The position numbers and the translations under genes were made by a program. From Algoriphagus pacificus (GTDB lineage: Bacteria > Bacteroidota > Bacteroidia > Cytophagales > Cyclobacteriaceae), in assembly GCF_017254845.1 (NCBI RefSeq), contig NZ_JAFKCU010000003.1:558001-622000 (forward strand): a stretch of 64,000 nt of DNA, read 5' to 3'. Below the pieces are notes generated by a model, which was given only the letters and a program-made list of their open reading frames with translations, was not told the DNA's origin and did not search any database. Shown here piece after piece: positions 25,853-34,548 of the stretch; position 1 is the first letter of the stretch, and every line of letters starts with the position of its first letter.

Positions 25853-27871
25853 ATGCGAAAACTTGTATATGCTTCTTTCTTCCTGCTTTTGGCCTGTGGC
25901 CCGGAAGATCAAGAAAACAAAACAGAAACTCATTTCATCAAAGTAGATGAAATCAATCCTTCCATCAGACCGGGCGATAATTTCTTCATGCATGTCAATG
26001 GCACCTGGTATGATACTGCCAAAATCGCGGATGACCAGGTAGGAGTAGGCTCGTATTCTTTCCTGAATACTCCTCAAAAACAGCTGTTGGAAAATATCCT
26101 GACTGAAGCTTCTCAAGAAACTCATCCAACTGGTTCGATTGAACAGAAAGTAGGCGATTTTTACGCCTCCGGGATGGATACAAGTGCTATCAATGCGAGA
26201 GGCTATGAACCTTTAATTCCTATTTTGGATCAAATTGAAGGGATTCAAGATCAGAAGGAAATGATGCAGTTCATCGCAACTGAACTGAAGTCAAATAATC
26301 AGACCTTGATAGGTTTGAGGATTTCTCCTGATGATGAAAACAGTAGCATCAACATCGTCCATTTGAGCCAAACAGGCATTGGTCTACCAGATAGAGATTA
26401 CTATTTCAAAACGGATTCCTCCACTTTGGCTATTCAAAATGCCTATCAAACCTACATTTCTCAATTATTTGAATTAACTGGAAGTAGTGTACAAGAGGCC
26501 GAGAATGCAGCAACTGTGGTTTATGGCATTGAAAAAGCTTTGGCAGAATCCCATAAGACGAGGGTAGAACGACGCCAGGTCAAAGAAAACTACCACAAAC
26601 TAGCAGTTTCAGACATTGAAAAGAAAGATCCAAATTTAAGACTTGCTTCTATTCTAGAGGAATTAGGCTTGGATGCAGATTCAGTGGACGTTCGCCAGCC
26701 TGCCTATTACGATAAGTTAAACAGCCTTTTGCAATCAGTTCCCCTTAGCGATTGGAAAACTTATTTAAAGGCACACACCCTTTCTACTTACGCAAGTTTC
26801 TTAAGTACTCCATTTGAAAATGCCTCTTTTGAATATAATAAGGTAGTTTCTGGTCAATCGAAGCAATTGACTAGAGCTCAACAAATGGTTCAGCAAGTGG
26901 ATAGACAGCTTGGCTTTGACTTGGGACAACTTTACGTAAAGCGGTATTTCAATGAAGATGCGAAAAAGCGGGTTTTAGATTTGGTAAATAACCTTCAGAA
27001 GGCATTTGAAAATCGAATCAACAAGCTGGACTGGATGAGCGACAGCACTAAAGCGCAGGCAAAAGAAAAGCTGTACGCGATCACCAAGAAAATCGGATAT
27101 CCAGACGAATGGAGAGAATATCCTGTGAGCATTTCTCGTAACAAATATTTCGAAAATGTTCTTGCCTTGAGAAAAGATGCAAGCCGCTACGAATTGGAAA
27201 AGTTTGGAAAGGAACCTAATCGGGAAGAATGGGGAACTACTCCAAGCACCGTAACCGCCTATTACAATCCTTCCCTAAATGAAATCGTATTCCCTGCTGG
27301 AATTTTGCAATATCCATATTTCGACCTGTATGCAGATGATGCCGTGAATTACGGTGGAATAGGAATGGTAATCGGCCATGAGCTAACCCATGCTTTTGAT
27401 GATCAGGGTGCCCAGTTCGATAAGGAAGGAAACGTGAAAAATTGGTGGACTGAGGAAGATTACTCTAAATTTAAAGCAAAGACTCAGCAGATGATCGAGC
27501 GCTATGATACTTTCACTGTTTTGGACTCGGTTCACGTCAAAGGAGCCATGACCATTGGAGAAAATACGGCTGACAATGGAGGAATTTATATCGCTTATGA
27601 TGCCTTCAAAATGACTGAACAAGGTCAAGACACCACTAAAATCGACGGTTACACTCCAGATCAGCGATTCTGTTTGTCAATTGCAAATATCTGGAGAGTG
27701 AAGACTCGAGATGAGTATATGAGAACTTATGTCAATACAAATTCACATTCCCCTGCAATCTGGCGTGTCAATGGTCCTTTGATGAATTTCGAGCCGTTTT
27801 ACCAAGCATTCGACATTCAACCAACAGACAAAAACTACAAGGCTGAAAATGAAAGAATCAAAATCTGGTAA
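25853..27871 (+). CDS. M13 family (neprilysin-like) zinc endopeptidase lipoprotein
   Basis: Exported lipoprotein peptidase of 672 residues; signal ending LLLAC. The zinc motif is HELTH (His509, Glu510, His513), the third ligand lies in GENTADNGG, and the C-terminal HSPAIWRVNGPLMN carries the substrate-binding region typical of M13. N-terminal IRPGDNFFMHVNGTW is the family's opening motif. Length and motifs are those of PepO-like enzymes, which cut short peptides. It is divergent from the Asp-box gene across 200 nt. Confidence 0.93.
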   Translation: MRKLVYASFFLLLACGPEDQENKTETHFIKVDEINPSIRPGDNFFMHVNGTWYDTAKIADDQVGVGSYSFLNTPQKQLLENILTEASQETHPTGSIEQKVGDFYASGMDTSAINARGYEPLIPILDQIEGIQDQKEMMQFIATELKSNNQTLIGLRISPDDENSSINIVHLSQTGIGLPDRDYYFKTDSSTLAIQNAYQTYISQLFELTGSSVQEAENAATVVYGIEKALAESHKTRVERRQVKENYHKLAVSDIEKKDPNLRLASILEELGLDADSVDVRQPAYYDKLNSLLQSVPLSDWKTYLKAHTLSTYASFLSTPFENASFEYNKVVSGQSKQLTRAQQMVQQVDRQLGFDLGQLYVKRYFNEDAKKRVLDLVNNLQKAFENRINKLDWMSDSTKAQAKEKLYAITKKIGYPDEWREYPVSISRNKYFENVLALRKDASRYELEKFGKEPNREEWGTTPSTVTAYYNPSLNEIVFPAGILQYPYFDLYADDAVNYGGIGMVIGHELTHAFDDQGAQFDKEGNVKNWWTEEDYSKFKAKTQQMIERYDTFTVLDSVHVKGAMTIGENTADNGGIYIAYDAFKMTEQGQDTTKIDGYTPDQRFCLSIANIWRVKTRDEYMRTYVNTNSHSPAIWRVNGPLMNFEPFYQAFDIQPTDKNYKAENERIKIW

Positions 27872-27912
27872 TTCAAGCTTCTTAGGCAGTTTTAGAAATT
27901 ATCATTAAACAG

Positions 27913-27947
27913 AAAGCGGATTCAATTTAAGATTGAGTCCGCTTTTT
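27913..27947 (+). terminator. Terminator after the M13 peptidase gene
   Basis: AAAGCGGATTCAAT (27913-27926) pairs with ATTGAGTCCGCTTT (27932-27945) with one G-U pair and a 5-nt loop, followed by TTT. Confidence 0.88.
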
Positions 27948-28080
27948 TGTTAGATCAAGAATCTAGGGAAAAGAACTGACTAACTTTTCTAAAAATTTTC
28001 ATTTGAAATGAATACATGTTCTACTTTCTTTTGGAAATGTTTTTTCATGGCTTTCTTTGTTAAAACTCATCTTTCTCAAA

Positions 28081-30903
28081 ATGAAAATAACCTTCCTTAA
28101 ACTTTCACTCACTTTCTTCACCTTTTTCTTTTTAATCGGCAGCAAAAGCTTTTCCCAAAGCGATTGGTTGATTGATAATTCCAGCTTTAAAGCAAAGGTA
28201 ATTGAGACAGGGGACCGAATCGAAATAAGCAATGGTTTGGTCAAAAGAGTCCTCAAGGTTTCCCCAAACGCTGCAACTATCCAACTGGATAATCTGGTAA
28301 GCGGAGAATCATTTTTGAGAGGGGTAAAGCCAGAAGCGGAAGTAAAAATCAATGGAGTTAATTACGAAGTCGGAGGATTAAAAGGACAGCCTAATTATGC
28401 ATTCCTGAAAGAAGAATGGATTGATCAGTTGAAGAATTCTCCTTCTTCCATGCAATATGTCGGTCATGAAATTCTTGAAGTTGAGGCTCCATTTGAGTGG
28501 GCAAGAGTTAGATATGGATCAAAAGATGCTCCTTGGCCACCTAAAGGGGTTCACATAAAATTTGACTACAAATTACCCGAGCAAAGAAGCATTTTGAGTT
28601 CTAATGATGCTTTGCCTAGTTTTCTTGGAAGGAAAGTAATCTATCAAACTGAGTTTAATTCCCTGGATTCTGATTGGAGTACTCATATTTCCCAATCACA
28701 TCCTCGTTCTTCTTATCAAAATGAAGGTAAAATCGGTGAAATATATACACCAGAAAATACCACTGTCTATTTAGAAAGGGAGGTGTCTGATGATGCCAGA
28801 ATTATTGAAGCCACATTTTCTGTTGGAACAGATAAATCAAAAGAATATGGACCCGGAATTACCTTAGTCTGGCCAGATAGGACTATCAAATTCTACCTTA
28901 GACCAGGAGGAAATTCGTATGACGATGAGGTTCCTATGTTTGGGTTATGGGATGGAGAAAAGGAAATCCAAGCAGCTGGCGGAAGGCAAAAGTTAAACTT
29001 GAATATGCCTTGGACTCTCAGATTTAGAATCACAGATGATGCGGTTTATTGTGAAGCAAAGCCAAAAGACGGTGATTGGAGAACGATCGAAAAATTACCC
29101 AAGTTTGTTTCAATGCCGGAAAAAGTACGCATTGGAAAAACCGATGTAAAAGGGGAAGGAAAAGACAGCTCAGATCCAGGAGAGCTTGTTCGTCTACAAA
29201 TGTTGGATTTCGCTATGTATTCCGCCATTGATCTCCAATCAGAAAGCCAATTGGATCCTAATGATGTCTTGGTTTCCGTCCATTATGAGTTATATGATGG
29301 GATTCCGGTCTTCGGTAAATGGATGACTGTTTCCAATAAAAGCAATAAACAGATCACTGTTGAAGATTTTACCAGCGAAATCATTGCAGCTGTTGAATAT
29401 GAATCTAAAGTTGAACTCAGGGAAAGCACGGTGATCAAAAAGCCAAACATTCATGTAGAAACAGATATGGCTTTTTCTAGCATGTCTGCCGACGATGCAA
29501 ATGCACATGTGGTCCATTGGCAGCCGGACCCAGAATATTCCACCCAGGTAAATTACCTTAGACAAACGCCTTCCTTATTGAAAGTAAGTCCTGAATACGG
29601 TCCAGACCAGGATCTAGAACCAGGAAAGGACTTTAGCAGTTTTAGAACATTTGTGCTTTTGTACGACAGTTATGATCGGGAAAGAAAGGGTTTGGCCATG
29701 CGCAAAATGTATAAAACTTTGGCTCCTTGGACTACAGAGAATCCCCTAATGATGCACGCTCGCTTTGCAGATTGGGAACGGGTAAAAACAGCAATTGATC
29801 AAGCTTCTGAAGTGGGTTTTGAAATGGTGATTTTGACTTTTGGAAGCGGTTTTAATATTGAAGATGATAGCGAGGAATACATCGCTGAAATGAAGCGCTA
29901 TGCCGATTATGCAAAGAATAAAGGGGTAGAAATTGGTGGATATTCGCTATTGGCTTCACGGAAAATTGATGTCAAAAATGATGTTGTTATGCCAGATGGC
30001 ATGAAACCAACTTTTGGAAATTCCCCATGTATAGAAAGTGAATGGGGACAAGCTTACTTCGCAAAGCTTTATAATTTCTACGAAAAGTCAGGATTTTCCC
30101 TTCTGGAACATGATGGTTCTTACCCAGGAGATGTTTGTGCCTCTGAGGATCATCCCGGTCACAAAGGTTTAGCAGACAGCAGATGGAATCAATACCGCAC
30201 TATTTCTGAATTTTATCGATGGAGTAGGTCAAAAGGTATTTACTTAAACATCCCTGACTATTACTTCATGACTGGAGGAAGTAAAATTGCTATGGGATAT
30301 CGGGAAGTAAACTGGAGTTTACCTAGAAACGAGCAGTTGGTTCATGCCCGTCAGAATATTTTTGATGGAACATGGGAAAAGACTTCTACCATGGGCTGGA
30401 TGTTTGTGCCCCTCACGGAATACCATGGAGGTGGAGAAGCAGCGACTATTGAACCGTTGAACGAGCATTTAGCTCATTATGAAATGATGATGGCCAGCAA
30501 CCTAGGAGCAGGGGTTCAGGCTTGTTACCGAGGTCCAAGACTTTTTGATACTGAAGAAACCAAAAACATGGTCAAAGGAATGGTTGATTGGTACAAAACA
30601 CATCGAGAAGTTTTGGAAGGTGATATCATCCATTTAAAAAGAGCTACTGGAAATGATCTGGATTATTGGCTGAATGTAAATCCAAATGGAAAGGAAAAGG
30701 GGATGTTGGTGGTGTATAACCCAACGGATCACGCCATCACCAAAACCATAAAAGTGCCCCTCTATTATACGGGACTTACTTACCAGACAATAGCTACCTT
30801 CTCAACAGGAGGTGAAAAAGACCTTACTTTGAATAGAGATTATTCCGTTGAGATTGAAGTGACGGTGCCAGGAAATAGTGATAGCTGGGTACTGTTTCAA
30901 TAA
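28081..30903 (+). CDS. Secreted alpha-galactosidase-like glycosidase with inserted lectin-like domain
   Basis: Exported protein of 940 residues; ATG at 28081 and a signal peptide ending near SKSFSQ. An N-terminal beta-sandwich (about 25-180) is interrupted by a concanavalin-like jelly roll (about 190-385: YQTEFNSLDSDW, GPGITLVWPDRTIKFYLRPGG, KVRIGKTD). The sandwich resumes, followed by a TIM barrel (about 550-800) with FSLLEHDGSYPGD, whose Asp is a candidate nucleophile, and a C-terminal beta domain ending DSWVLFQ. The order resembles GH36/GH27-type enzymes. The exact family and substrate are uncertain. Confidence 0.72.
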   Translation: MKITFLKLSLTFFTFFFLIGSKSFSQSDWLIDNSSFKAKVIETGDRIEISNGLVKRVLKVSPNAATIQLDNLVSGESFLRGVKPEAEVKINGVNYEVGGLKGQPNYAFLKEEWIDQLKNSPSSMQYVGHEILEVEAPFEWARVRYGSKDAPWPPKGVHIKFDYKLPEQRSILSSNDALPSFLGRKVIYQTEFNSLDSDWSTHISQSHPRSSYQNEGKIGEIYTPENTTVYLEREVSDDARIIEATFSVGTDKSKEYGPGITLVWPDRTIKFYLRPGGNSYDDEVPMFGLWDGEKEIQAAGGRQKLNLNMPWTLRFRITDDAVYCEAKPKDGDWRTIEKLPKFVSMPEKVRIGKTDVKGEGKDSSDPGELVRLQMLDFAMYSAIDLQSESQLDPNDVLVSVHYELYDGIPVFGKWMTVSNKSNKQITVEDFTSEIIAAVEYESKVELRESTVIKKPNIHVETDMAFSSMSADDANAHVVHWQPDPEYSTQVNYLRQTPSLLKVSPEYGPDQDLEPGKDFSSFRTFVLLYDSYDRERKGLAMRKMYKTLAPWTTENPLMMHARFADWERVKTAIDQASEVGFEMVILTFGSGFNIEDDSEEYIAEMKRYADYAKNKGVEIGGYSLLASRKIDVKNDVVMPDGMKPTFGNSPCIESEWGQAYFAKLYNFYEKSGFSLLEHDGSYPGDVCASEDHPGHKGLADSRWNQYRTISEFYRWSRSKGIYLNIPDYYFMTGGSKIAMGYREVNWSLPRNEQLVHARQNIFDGTWEKTSTMGWMFVPLTEYHGGGEAATIEPLNEHLAHYEMMMASNLGAGVQACYRGPRLFDTEETKNMVKGMVDWYKTHREVLEGDIIHLKRATGNDLDYWLNVNPNGKEKGMLVVYNPTDHAITKTIKVPLYYTGLTYQTIATFSTGGEKDLTLNRDYSVEIEVTVPGNSDSWVLFQ

Positions 30904-30963
30904 AAATATATCACTGTTTTTCAGATAGTTAAAAAACGATACTTAAAGCTTAATCTATAATTT

Positions 30964-31809
30964 CTAGGACCAAAAAATCAAACTCTTTTTTAGCTTCCTC
31001 ATTTTCTTAAGTGGATGATTTCGAATAAACCTTCTCAGTAACCAAGGGGAGAAACGGTTTAGCCAAAGTGTAAAGCCTTCAGTTCCTCCCACGTAAAATT
31101 CCTCTTTGTGATTTTGAATTGCCTGGATGATTTTCTTGACAGCTTTTTCTACCGGATAAGCATTTTTAAATGCCGTTTCCACTTTTCCATAATTTTCCCC
31201 TTTTCCCAAAACTGCATGAGCGGTAATGTCTGTCTGTATTATCCCGGGAATAACTATAGAAATGAATATTCCAGATTCTACAGATTCACTTCTCAAAGAT
31301 TCAAAAAAGCCATGCAATGCATGTTTTGGAGCTGAATAAGCCCCCAACTTTGGAACTCCATACTTCCCCGAAAGACTACTGATCACTACTATATGTCCGG
31401 ATTTTTGGGCTTCAAAATAGGGGAGCAGACCTTTGGTCAGTGCTACTGGACCGAAATAGTTGATATTCATCAGCTTCTGGTCAATATCAATCTCAGTATT
31501 TTTTACAAAATCCCGAATTGCTATTCCTGCATTATTTACCAGAATGTCGATTCTACCCATAAAATCAATTGCTAACTGAACTTTTGAAGGCAGTTCTGAG
31601 ACATTTTCCAAGTCTAGCGGAAGTACTAATGCTGAACCAGGATTCCTTGGAAGTTGGGCATTTACTCGTCTTAACTTTCCTTCATTTCTTGCCGAAATAA
31701 TCAGCAAGGCTCCAAGCTTTGAAAACTGATAGCACATTTCCTCACCAATCCCAGAGGATGCTCCTGTGATCCAGATTACTTTCCCCTGAAAATTCGAAGT
31801 TGAAGACAT
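30964..31809 (-). CDS. Short-chain dehydrogenase/reductase
   Basis: NAD(P)-dependent SDR of 281 residues. The cofactor motif is TGASSGIGEEM, the structural motif NNAGIA, the catalytic Ser lies in VISSLSGKYG and the catalytic pair is YSAPK. The C-terminal extension (about 230-281) is basic and hydrophobic, as in DHRS7-like lipid-associated SDRs. Substrate unknown; probably a lipid or steroid-like alcohol. Confidence 0.9.
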   Translation of the reverse strand: MSSTSNFQGKVIWITGASSGIGEEMCYQFSKLGALLIISARNEGKLRRVNAQLPRNPGSALVLPLDLENVSELPSKVQLAIDFMGRIDILVNNAGIAIRDFVKNTEIDIDQKLMNINYFGPVALTKGLLPYFEAQKSGHIVVISSLSGKYGVPKLGAYSAPKHALHGFFESLRSESVESGIFISIVIPGIIQTDITAHAVLGKGENYGKVETAFKNAYPVEKAVKKIIQAIQNHKEEFYVGGTEGFTLWLNRFSPWLLRRFIRNHPLKKMRKLKKSLIFWS

Positions 31810-32168
31810 TTCAAAAATTAATTAATCAAATTATTGATTTTCAACTAAATATCGGAAATTCTTTAAAAACCTATACAAATCCAGCCTTCCCTGAATACAT
31901 TTTTGCCGGATATACATTCACTTCTCCCAAAGCTACATTGATCGAAACTTGTTAAAGAAGGTAATGCCAGATTTGAAGAAAAATAAACGCTCAAATTATG
32001 GAAAATACCCTCTTTTATAACAGCACCTAGGTTTTGGTTTCCCTTTCCAATCCAACAATCCATTTATGGGAAGGAAATACTTCTCAAATCCGAATTAAAA
32101 TAAAAGCCATATTTTCACATTAGGACAGTTTCCAAGGAACTGCCTATGTGGATAAAAACTATCCAAAA
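31810..32168. other. Divergent intergenic region, no gene supported
   Basis: 359 nt separate the SDR start from the LytS-type kinase start and must hold both promoters. The imperfect palindrome CAGTTTCCAAGGAACTG at 32126-32142, just before the kinase gene, is a possible regulator site. A 66-codon open frame on the minus strand (31863-32063) has no coding features I can support. Confidence 0.5.
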
Positions 32169-33686
32169 ATGAAAAAATTAATCTTTAGCATATACTTATT
32201 GCTGCTGGCGTTCAACCTGCAAGCACAATTACATTTTGTAGAAAAAGGAAATCTAAAAGTTGGAATTCGAGTCTATAAAGACCAAACAGAATATCCAATT
32301 GATAGTCTCTGTGATGGATTTGAACCAGAAACCAACCTTCCAATCAATTTGATTATTCCCGAAGGAAGTTCAGTAGGTTTCAACACTGATTCCATTCAAT
32401 CTACAGATATCGCCTTGGTCCTTAACAATAAGGTTCAATACATCAATCGTCCTAAATCAAAAATGAATGGGTTTAGTATGAGTTCCTCGCCAGGATCAGA
32501 ACAAAGCTATAAGTTCATAGATGAAAGGGTGGGAGATACCCTGACAATTTCCTGGAAGGTTGGATATGCTACATTGGAACTTTCTGATCTATATCCAGCG
32601 GAATATTTCAGCAATTTTGTTGCATACCAGTTTCAAAACATCTTTGAATCTTACCCCGATTCTTCACAATACAACTGGGCAGGTGTGGAATATATCCATG
32701 AACTTAATGAGCGTGGAATACCCGTTGATCCAGAATTCCCCTATGAGGATAATGGGCTCTATTTTGTAATTGATCAATTGACAGAAGATGCAAAAGTTCA
32801 GTTAATTGGTTTTCACCAAGAACCACAAGTATATGATCCGGAAAACCCATTTTCCTTATTTCTCTACGAAGATCTACCTGCTGGAAATTATACTTTTTAC
32901 GTCCAACCTTTTGAAGGTGCCCCAGAAGAAATTTCACTTCGTTATTCCTTCACTATTCTAAAACCCTGGTGGCTTGAAACTCCTGCCATTATTGGGGGCA
33001 CTTTAATATTTGCGATTCTTTTGGGGAGTATATTTTTCATTGGATATAGAAATAGGCAAAAAAAGCAGCAACAGCAACTTGAATGGTCAAAGCAATTGTC
33101 TGAAGCTGAACTAAAAGCAATCCGCGCACAATTGAATCCTCATTTCCTTTTCAACGCGTTGAATTCTATTCAAAACTTAGTAAGTCAACAAAAAAACGAT
33201 ACAGCCAACACGTACATCTCAAAACTATCTAAACTTCTTCGGAAAGTTTTGGCCTCCTCAGATAGTCAATTTCATGAGCTAGAAGAAGAGTTAGACTTGA
33301 TCAAGGTTTATTTGGAACTCGAACAATTACGGTTTTCATTTTCTAGCCATATCAATGTTGCAGAGAATGTCTCAAAAAGCGCTTTGGTTCCAGTCATGTT
33401 GCTCCAGCCCTATGTTGAAAATGCCGTAAAACACGGTGTATCTGCCTTGGGAAAGGCAGGGATTATCCAAATTGAAATCAAGCAATCAAATAATACATTG
33501 GAAATTGATATTTTAGACAATGGTCCGGGGCTTTCGAAACCCAATTCAGATTCGACAGGATTGATTCTTGGAGAGGAAAGAATGCATTATTTGAATAAGC
33601 TATATGATGGTGATGCTTCCGTTGAATTAAGGAACAGAACAGATAGCAATGGAGTCCTAGTAAAGATCAAACTTCCTTTAGAATAA
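32169..33686 (+). CDS. LytS-type sensor histidine kinase
   Basis: Membrane sensor of 505 residues. Signal peptide (ending NLQAQ), periplasmic beta-rich sensor of about 250 residues whose end (YSFTILKPWWLETP) resembles the triple-tyrosine domain junction, one membrane helix near 275-295, then a His_kinase domain with the phospho-acceptor His325 in LNPHFLFNALNS and an ATPase part with VENAVKHG and LDNGPGL. The ATG at 32169 is chosen because it opens the signal peptide; a GTG is 21 nt upstream. The response regulator gene overlaps its stop by one base. Confidence 0.88.
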   Translation: MKKLIFSIYLLLLAFNLQAQLHFVEKGNLKVGIRVYKDQTEYPIDSLCDGFEPETNLPINLIIPEGSSVGFNTDSIQSTDIALVLNNKVQYINRPKSKMNGFSMSSSPGSEQSYKFIDERVGDTLTISWKVGYATLELSDLYPAEYFSNFVAYQFQNIFESYPDSSQYNWAGVEYIHELNERGIPVDPEFPYEDNGLYFVIDQLTEDAKVQLIGFHQEPQVYDPENPFSLFLYEDLPAGNYTFYVQPFEGAPEEISLRYSFTILKPWWLETPAIIGGTLIFAILLGSIFFIGYRNRQKKQQQQLEWSKQLSEAELKAIRAQLNPHFLFNALNSIQNLVSQQKNDTANTYISKLSKLLRKVLASSDSQFHELEEELDLIKVYLELEQLRFSFSSHINVAENVSKSALVPVMLLQPYVENAVKHGVSALGKAGIIQIEIKQSNNTLEIDILDNGPGLSKPNSDSTGLILGEERMHYLNKLYDGDASVELRNRTDSNGVLVKIKLPLE

Positions 33687-34417
33687 TGAAGTATCAAGCA
33701 CTTATAATAGATGATGAGGCAGGTAATCGCGAACTTTTGACCAGCTTGCTTCAAAAGCATTGCCCAATGATCGACGGCATCGAAGAAGCTGCATCATCCT
33801 CTGAAGCACTGGGAAAGCTCAAAAAAGTCAAGCCTGATGTGGTCTTTTTGGACATTGAAATGCCAGGAGGAAATGGTTTTGACTTTTTGAATGAGCTGGA
33901 TGAAATTGATTTTAAAATCATCTTCGTCACTGCCTACGATGCCTATGCTTTAAAAGCCATCAAATACAGTGCTTTGGATTATATTTTGAAACCGGTGGAC
34001 CCCAAAGAGCTTGTCACTGCTGTTCAAAAACTGGATGAAACATACAAGCAAAAAGAAAAACTAGATCTTTTGAATTTTAACATGACAAATGAGGAAGATC
34101 GAAGAATAGCTCTTGCCACCCAAGATGAAATTATCTTCGCAAGAGTGAATGAGATCGTCCGTTTGCAGGCTGAGGCAAACTATACTAAGGTCTTTTTGGA
34201 ACATGATCCACCGGTTTTACTTTCTGGGAATTTGGGATTCTTTGAAAAACTGTTGAAGGATCAACGATTTTTCCGAACCCACCAATCTCATTTGGTTAAT
34301 ATGAAACATGTCAAAAAATATGTGAAAACTGAAGGAGGATATTTCCTGATGGATGATCTTAGCCAAGTTCCGATTGCCCGGATGAAGCGGGAGGAAATGA
34401 AACATCTGTTTTCTTGA
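33686..34417 (+). CDS. LytTR-family response regulator
   Basis: A 243-residue DNA-binding response regulator. The receiver domain has the acidic pair DD (residues 9-10), the phospho-accepting Asp56 in FLDIEMP and Lys102 in ILKPVD. The C-terminal LytTR domain (about 140-243) shows RLQAEANYTKVFLE and the FFRTHQSHLVNMKHVKKY segment. It overlaps its kinase by one base (TAATG) and must be its partner. Confidence 0.93.
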   Translation: MKYQALIIDDEAGNRELLTSLLQKHCPMIDGIEEAASSSEALGKLKKVKPDVVFLDIEMPGGNGFDFLNELDEIDFKIIFVTAYDAYALKAIKYSALDYILKPVDPKELVTAVQKLDETYKQKEKLDLLNFNMTNEEDRRIALATQDEIIFARVNEIVRLQAEANYTKVFLEHDPPVLLSGNLGFFEKLLKDQRFFRTHQSHLVNMKHVKKYVKTEGGYFLMDDLSQVPIARMKREEMKHLFS

Positions 34418-34463
34418 GAAGAAACAAGGATCTAAAATATCTGTCTTCAAGTACACCTAAAAG

Positions 34464-34502
34464 AAAAACGCTCGCTGGAATAAACTAACGAGCGTTTTTT
34501 TA
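34464..34502. terminator. Terminator between the LytTR gene and glnS
   Basis: AAAAACGCTCG (34464-34474) pairs with CGAGCGTTTTT (34489-34499), 14-nt loop, with T and A runs suited to both convergent genes. Confidence 0.86.
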
Positions 34503-34548
34503 CTATTTAAAATCGAATATTGATTACTGATTTACAGTTTGTTAATCA

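Noticed and set aside
31863-32063. 66-codon minus-strand frame in the SDR/kinase intergenic region
   Set aside because: No signal peptide, no recognisable motif and it sits where divergent promoters are needed; likely chance.
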